Part shown: piece by piece, positions 57,455 through 64,000 of the stretch
How positions within the stretch are numbered: position 1 is the first letter of the stretch
Layout of the letters: each line of letters starts with the position of its first letter
Assembly: GCA_039707655.1 (NCBI GenBank)
Contig: CM077665.1
Coordinates: forward strand, 139,563,148-139,627,147
Source: Elymus sibiricus
Lineage: Eukaryota; Streptophyta; Magnoliopsida; Poales; Poaceae
DNA length: 64,000 nt
Direction: 5' to 3'
Notes under the pieces: generated by a model
Told to the model about the DNA's origin: nothing
Database searches by the model: none
Seen by the model: only the letters and a program-made list of their open reading frames with translations
Made by a program: the position numbers and the translations under genes

Positions 57455-57660
57455 GCACTTCACTTATATCTTTTGAGTATGGCTTTATAGAATGCTTCAT
57501 GTGCTTCACTTATATCATTTGAAGTTTGGATTGCCTGTTTCTCTTCACATAGAAAACCGTTATTCGTAGAATGCTCTTTTGCTTCACTTATATTTATTAG
57601 AGCTTGGTCTTTTGTAGAAAGAATTAAACTCTCGTGCTTCACTTATATCTATTTAGAGAG
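57455..57660 (+). repeat. CTTCACTTATAT tandem array
   Basis: About four degenerate units of 45-65 bp share (G)CTTCACTTATAT. Confidence 0.75.
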
Positions 57661-59307
57661 TCAACAGGAATTGGTCATTCATGGTTAGTCACAAAATCCT
57701 ACATAAAACTTAGGGATCACTGAATATGATATGTTTGATTCCTTGCAATAGTTTTGCGATATAGAGATGATAATATGTGGGAGGTACTAGTGGATGATCG
57801 TGTTTAGTAAGATATTGGTGTTAAGGTTTGTGATTCCCGAAGCATGCACGTATAGTCTCCCGTTATGCTAGGAAGTTGGAGCACAATTTATTCTTGATTG
57901 TCTATCTATGTGTGAAGGTCGGGGGCGCGTGATGGTTAACTCCTACCAACCACACCCCGAGGAGCATGCGTAGTAATACTTTGCTTCGAGGGCTAATAAA
58001 CTTTTGCAATAAGTATGTGAGTTCTTTATGACTAATGTGAGTCCATGGATTATACACACTCTTACCTTTCCGCAATTTGCTAGCCTCTACGGTACCGTGC
58101 ATTGCCCTTTCTCACCCCGAGAGTCGGTGCAAACTTCGCTGGTGCATCCAAACCCCGTGATATGATATGCTCTATCACACATAAGCCTTATTATATCTTC
58201 CTCAAAACAGCCACCATACCTACCTATTATGGCATTTCCATAGCCATTCCGAGATATATTGCCATGCAACTTCCACCGCTTCCATTTTGATGACTTGAGC
58301 ATTCATTGTCATATTGCTTTACATGATCGTAAGATAGCTAGCATGATGTTTCCATGGCTTGTCCGTTTTTGATATCTTCGCTACGCTAGATCATTGCATT
58401 CATATAGAGTCATACTTTGTTCTACTATCGAGTTGTAATATTGAGTTGTAAGTAAATAGAAGTGTGATGATCATCATTATTCATTATTAGAGCATGTCCC
58501 AGTGAGGAAAGGATGATGGAAACTATGATTCCCCCACAAGTCGGGATGAGGCTCCGGACAAATATAAAAAAAAGAAAAAAAAACAAAGACAAAGAGAGAA
58601 GGGGCATGCTAATTCCACACTTGTGCTTCAAAGTAGCACCATGTTTTTCATATAGAGAGTCTCCTATGTTGTCACTTTCATATACTAGTGGGAATTTTTC
58701 ATTATAGAGTTAGATGCACACCCACTTAGTTTTCATATTGAGCTTTCATACACTTATAGCTCTTAGTGCATCCGTTGCATGACAATCCCTACTCCTCGCA
58801 TTGATATCTATTGATGGGCAACTCCATAGCCCGTTGATACGCTGAGTTGATGCGAGACTTTCTTCTCCACTTTTACCCCTTTGAAACCTACCACCATATT
58901 CTATTCCATCCATAGTGTTATATCCATGGCTTGCGCTCCTGTATTGCGTGAGAGTTGAAAATGCTGAAGTGCGTTAAAAAGTATGAACCAATTGCTTGGC
59001 TGACACCAACATAGTACATGATTTATACTTTGTGTTAAGAAGACAGAGCATGACAAGGCTATATGATTTTGTAGGGATAGCGTTCTTTAGCCTTGATATT
59101 TTGGAAGACATGATTGTTTGTTGGGATGCCTGAGTATTAATGTCTTTATGTCAAAACTAGACTATTGCTTTGAATCACTTGTGTCTTAATATTCATGCCA
59201 TGATTAGATATATGATCAAGATTGTGCCAGGTAGCATTCCACATAAAAAATTATCTTTTTTATCATTTATCTACTCGAGGACGAGCATGAATTAAGCTTG
59301 GGGATGC

Positions 59308-60827
59308 TGATACGTCTCCGTCGTATCTATAATTTTTTATTGTTTCATGCCAATATTATACAACTTTCACATACTTTTGGCAACAATTTATATGATTTAT
59401 TGGACTAACCTATTGATCCAGTGCCCAGTGCCAGTTCCTGTTTTTTGTGTGTGTTTTTCGCGGAAATTCCATATGAAACGAAGTCCAAACGCGATAAAAA
59501 TTTACGAAGATTTTTTTTGGAATATTTGTGAATTTTGGGAGGTGGAATCAACACAAACGTGGGCCCACAGCCACCACAAGACACCAGGGCGCGCCCAGGG
59601 GCCCAAACGCATGGTGATGGGTTGTGCCCTCCTCGTAAGTCGGTTGGAGCTCTCCTTCGGTCACAAGGAAGGTAATTTTCAGATAAAATTCCCCTCAAAA
59701 TTTCAGCCCGGTCGGAGTTACGGATCTCCAGGAATATAAGAAACGGTTTTTGGCCAGAAAACAGGAATGCGAAACAGAAGAGAACAGAGAGGGAGATCCA
59801 ATCTAGGAGGGGCTCCTGCCCCTCCGCCGCCATGGAGGCCATGGACCAGAGGGGGAACTCTCCTCCCATCTAGGGGGGGGGCAAGGAAGAAGAAGAAGGA
59901 GGGGGGCTGTCTCCCCCTCTCTCCCGGTGGCGCCGGAATGCCGCCGGGGCAATCATCGTGACGACGATCTACACCAACAACTTCGCCGCCGTCAACACCA
60001 ACTCTCTCCCCCTATATGAAGCGGTGTAACACCTTTTTTCCCCGCTGTAATCTCTACTTAAACATGGTGCTCAACTCCATATATTATTTCCCAATGATAT
60101 TTGGCTATCCTATGATGTTTGAGTAGATCTCTTTTGTCCTATGGGTTAATTGTGGTATGATGTTATGGATGTGAGTTGTATGTTGATATGGTGCTGTCCT
60201 ATGGTGCCCTCCATGTCGCGCAAACGTGAGGGATCCCCGCTGTAGGGTGTTGCAATATGTTCATGATCTGCCTATGGTGGGTTGCGTGAGTGACAGAAGC
60301 ACAAACCCGAGTAGGTGGGTTGTTGTGTATGGGAGTAAAGGGGACTTGATACTTAATGCTATGGTTGGGTTTTACCTTAATGAACTTTGGTAGTTGCGGA
60401 TGCTTGCTAGAGTTCCAATCATAAGTGCATATGATCCAAGTACGGAAAGTGTGTTAGCGTATGCCTCTCCCTCATTGCATATAACAAGTATCTATCATAT
60501 TATATTCAATTGCCTAGGGACAATCTTTCTCTTGCCTTACACCAAAAGCTCTCTGCTAAGCTATTTACTTTTATTGTTCTTTTATTTAAACAACACCTAA
60601 CTTTTATTTCCACGTTCTTTATTATCTTGCAAAGTACTTCTAGTTTTATTCCCGCAAAGTAGTTTCATACTTGTTATAGGTAAAACAAGCATTAGCGTGC
60701 GTAGAGTTGTATCGGTGGTCGATAGAACTTGAGGGAATATTTGTTCTACCTTTAGCTCCTCATTGGGTTCGACACTCTTACTTATCGAAAAAGGCTACAA
60801 ACGATCCCCTACACTTGTGGGTTATCA
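59308..60827 (+). repeat. Element C 3' LTR
   Basis: The 1,520-bp LTR differs from the 5' copy at few positions and short indels. Confidence 0.92.
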
Positions 60828-61943
60828 GAGCCCATATGGAGACCTTTTTCTGGTACTCAGTCGGAGGGGGAATCGCCCACGAAGGCCATCTACATCAACC
60901 TTGCTGCGTCCATGATAATGTGTGAATAGTCCACCACAGACCTACGGGTACATATGTAGTACCTAGATGGATTATTATCTCTCTTTGATCTTCAATACCA
61001 TGTTCACCGCGATTCTCGCGGTGATCTATCTGATGTAATCTTCTCTTGTGGTGTGTTTGTTGGGATCCGATGAATTGTGGGTTTATGATCAGATTATTCA
61101 TTGAAAGTAATTGAGCGTTTTCTAAATTATATTATGCATGATTATTATAGCTTCGTAGTTCTCTCCAATCTATCGGTTTGGTTTGGCCAACTAGATTGAT
61201 TTATCTTCAGCGGGTGTTGTGCGTTGTAATGGGTTCAATCTTGCGGTGCTATATATCCTCGTGACAGAATGGGACAAGACACGTATTTGTATTGTTGCCA
61301 TTAAGGATAAAACGATGGGATCTGAACATATTGCTTGTCTTATTTTGTCTACATCATGTCACATTGCTCCAAGCATTACTGTGTTTGTTATGAACTTGAT
61401 ACCATAGATGCACGCAGGAGTCGGTTGATTGGTGGAGTAATAATAGTAGATGCAGAATAGTTTTGGTCTACTTGATTATGGACATGATGCCTATATACAT
61501 GATCATTGATGTGAATAACATGCCATAACTATGCACAATTCTGTTAATTGCCCAACATTAATTTGTCTACCCACCGTATGCTATTTTCAAGAGAGAGGCC
61601 TCTAGCGAACACTATGGCCCCCGGGTCTACTTAAACATAAATACAAAAACCCTAAAAATATTTTTCTGCAATTTATTTACTTTTATTTTATTTTTCCTTT
61701 ACAATATCTATCTCTATCAAGATTTAATCCTTGCAAGTAACGAGTTCAAGGGGCTTGACAACCCTCTTGCTCGCGTTGGGTGCAAGTGTTTGGTTTTGTG
61801 TGCGTAGGTGCCGTTGAAATGAGTTTGCTTGGTTCTCCTATTGGTTCTATAACCTTGGTTCTCACTGAGGGAAATACTTATCTCTATTGTGTTGCATCTC
61901 CTCTCCTCTTCGGGGAAAATCCCAACGTACCTCACAAGTAGCA
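60828..61943 (+). repeat. Element B 3' LTR, second part
   Basis: After the gagcc TSD the B LTR resumes and ends CACAAGTAGCA at 61943. Without element C it is about 1.57 kb, close to the element G LTR. Confidence 0.8.
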
Positions 61944-62780
61944 TGCAACCACAAGCCAATATGAGCTCTGGCTTGGTTGATCTTAGTTGTGACTCTGACT
62001 GAACAGTGCTTCGAGATGTAGACGAATGATATGGTTGGATGGGCACTGTCAGTGGTTAGGGAAACTCTCTGAAAGGACATTTTTAGGTCATCATGTTCTC
62101 AAACACCAGGCATTGCAAGGACGTAAAAGGAGAGATCGTATCTTGTGGGTAAAGTGCGTAAAACCCTGTAGAGTGTCAAACTAATTGATTAGCCATGTCC
62201 CCGGTTACGAACAACTTGAGCCTATGGAATTGGATCTATCACGAAACTCTCAACACCGCGCCATAAGTTGTTTATTGGGTTAATAATGACTTTGGGCTAT
62301 GAGAATTTTGTTGGCGGAACCATCTCATTAATGACATTAGTTTGTAGTAATCAATTTGATTCCTCTTGAGTAGGAAAAAATAGCTTTTATGCAAAACTTA
62401 AACTTAGAGCCACCGCAACCATATTGCATATAGTGATAGAGTTATTTTCTTCTGTCTTTATCGGTGATCTTGCCAGTACATTCAATGCACTGACCTGCAC
62501 GGCTGCAACTTATCATGTTGCAGGAATTTCTATGACGAGTAAGAGTTACGTTGTAGGGTTTACGGTCTACACTCAACTTGTCATTGGCATTGATGGGACT
62601 CCACACCCTTATGACTGTTTTCCGCTGTGTTATATGAGGTATACTATGGATCTATGTTAACTTTTTTACATGTGATGTTATGGTATTTCATCGATGTACT
62701 GTGTGTGCTAGCATGCATACTGATCCAGGGATAGCACAGAAAGCACAGAGGCATCAATCCATTTGGGTCGGGTCACTACA
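61944..62780 (+). mobile_element. Element H, LTR piece 4 of 4
   Basis: This is the right part of the H LTR, ending GGGTCGGGTCACTACA. The first bases, tgcaa, should be the right TSD of B. No gene. Confidence 0.6.
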
Positions 62781-62784
62781 GAGA

Positions 62785-62798
62785 TGGTATCAAAGCAC
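62785..62798 (+). promoter_or_regulatory. Element H primer-binding site
   Basis: TGGTATCAAAGC, one base from TGGTATCAGAGC (initiator methionine tRNA), four bases after the LTR. Confidence 0.75.
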
Positions 62799-62932
62799 AT
62801 GTTGACTATAGGCCGTGACCCTAGAAAATGGCTAAGGAATAGGAAGACCCTGATAGGAATAAATTTTATTTTTGTATTACTCTCATAACTTTTAAACTCT
62901 TTGCTGAACCCTCGTTGCTTCAAAAAAATTAG

Positions 62933-63540
62933 ATGGAGAGCTTCATTCTGAATAGAAGACAACATTATGAGGACGTTCTTTTTGGTCCACCCCTTATGGA
63001 ACTTGTCAGACTGTTGAAGCTGCCGATGCCTGAGATCAGGGTGTGTAAAAGGGAAACCGGAACATGGAGCGTCAAGACTCAGGTTTTTGGTCGTCAAGAA
63101 GACCCCAAGATAGGAGATATCACCTATGGGATGTTAGCTCATGGCAGTGATATGGCATAAACACTGCCATCCATGATGCTATCGCACGCTTATGCTATCG
63201 CCATCGTGCTGAACTAAGCAACCACTACTTTGGAAAGATTGGATGGCAAAAGGTTGATGGAGCACATATCATCTTGATGAATGAACAAAAGATGAATCTT
63301 TCACCTTTGTTGGTGTATAACCAGGATCTGGAGTATTATGTCAAGAATCTTCAAATGGACCTTCTGGAAGCCTTATTTGATAAGGAAGCACTATGTGATG
63401 AACTCAAGACCCAGAGTATAAAAATAGCCAAGCATGAGGAGCAAGATCGCAAGATCCAAAAAATTCATCAGCAACTGAAAGATAGTCGGACCATGGCTCA
63501 TGCGAAGGATGTTGAAATCCAGAGCTACGAATCCAACTAG
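62933..63540 (+). pseudogene. Element H internal ORF remnant
   Basis: Two frames: MESFILNRRQHYEDVLFGPP (62933-63160) and, in another frame, MNEQKMNLSPLLVYNQDLEY (63277-63540), the latter a charged coiled stretch (KIAKHEEQDRKIQKIHQQLK). They look like one frame broken by indels, in the gag position, but I see no gag motif. The element continues beyond the window. Confidence 0.45.
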
Positions 63541-64000
63541 AGGAGATTCAAGGACATCACAAGAGATTCCGCGTCAACATGGATGGTCTGGCAGAAGAAC
63601 TTCAGAAGATCAAGCACAATCAGAAGAAGCCTAGTGGAGATAAGAATCAAGACCTGGATAGGCTAGCTTAGCAGTAGCCCACCATGAGCGAATAAGTATG
63701 AACACCCTGCGATTTGAGTATCTGACCATACCAACTTATGTGGGTGGCGATACTATAGTATTGATTGAATATTATGAATGTGTGAATTATTAGTCTTAGT
63801 TGGAGCTATTCGATGTTTTATCTTTTGTGCCATTGAGTTGTTTGTTGATTGTGTTGTGTGTATCCATCTCTCTCTTCAACCCTATCTCACCCCAAAACCC
63901 TTAGACCCAGTAGATGATGAGTGAAGATGGACTCGTATTTCCTGGATCGATGACTCAGTTGGAGACAGAACAATGGAGGATCACCTGAGGAATAACATTG
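63541..64000 (+). other. Element H internal region to window edge
   Basis: No clear gene; short frames only. Sequence probably continues element H. Confidence 0.4.

Larger units (their letters stand above)
56475..59290 (+). other. Element C 3' noncoding region
   Basis: It holds one hairpin module (57217-57305), a CTTCACTTATAT array (57455-57660) and long text shared with B and A. No sustained ORF. The polypurine tract AATTAAGCTTGGGGATGC lies at 59290-59307. Confidence 0.65.
53423..60827 (+). mobile_element. Element C: complete young non-autonomous gypsy-type element
   Basis: Two near-identical LTRs (53423-54936 and 59308-60827), primer site, polypurine tract and perfect TSD gagcc (53418-53422, 60828-60832). 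It encodes one unknown frame and no polymerase. It sits inside the 3' LTR of element B. Confidence 0.95.

Overview
The window looks like a gene-poor, repeat-rich segment of a Triticeae chromosome (wheat, Aegilops, barley or a relative). The basis is family recognition: a BARE-1/WIS/Angela-type copia LTR, Athila-type gypsy LTRs beginning TGATACGTCTCC with a TGGCGCCGTTGCC-type primer site, a CACTA element starting CACTACTAGAAAAA, and a Stowaway MITE starting CTCCCTCC. No database search was possible, so family names are from memory; boundaries, target-site duplications (TSDs) and reading frames were read directly.

Left part (1-8311): an old LTR fragment; one apparently intact host gene, a three-exon GPI-anchored thaumatin-like protein on the minus strand (1370-2926); a Stowaway MITE (3237-3492); a broken gene inside a possible TIR element (3609-5034); and a second TIR element (5039-7968, TSD ATA) that carries a solo gypsy LTR.

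Right part (8312-64000): one deep nest. The oldest layer (H) is a long retrotransposon LTR that begins at 8312, is cut into four pieces (8312-9396, 12361-12680, 41551-42205, 61944-62780) and runs into its internal region, which leaves the window. Into H went: element G (9397-12360, perfect TSD ctcgc, internally deleted); a minus-strand Sabrina-like Athila element (12681-41550); and element B, which has only a 5' LTR stub at 42206 and a 3' LTR at 52967-61943. Sabrina was hit by a copia Angela element (14092-22832) and by a 10.7-kb CACTA transposon (27686-38367, TSD tgt). B contains element A (starts 42470, no 3' LTR), a second truncated Sabrina copy (47593-52355) and, inside its 3' LTR, the young complete element C (53423-60827, TSD gagcc).

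The CACTA element is the best preserved and most interesting coding unit. It has an uninterrupted TNP2-type transposase, a four-exon partner gene fusing an En/Spm-type domain to a Ulp1-like protease domain that lacks its expected cysteine, and a small ORF combining an RNase H1-type hybrid-binding motif with a C-terminal membrane segment. It also has a second block of subterminal repeats in its middle and a 58-bp-arm inverted repeat made from the same sequence as the transposase leader. The retroelements share noncoding features that ordinary annotation ignores: a stem-loop just after the ORF stop, hairpins joined to copies of the polypurine tract, and, in both Sabrina copies, an LTR-like internal promoter with a conserved intron ahead of ORF3.
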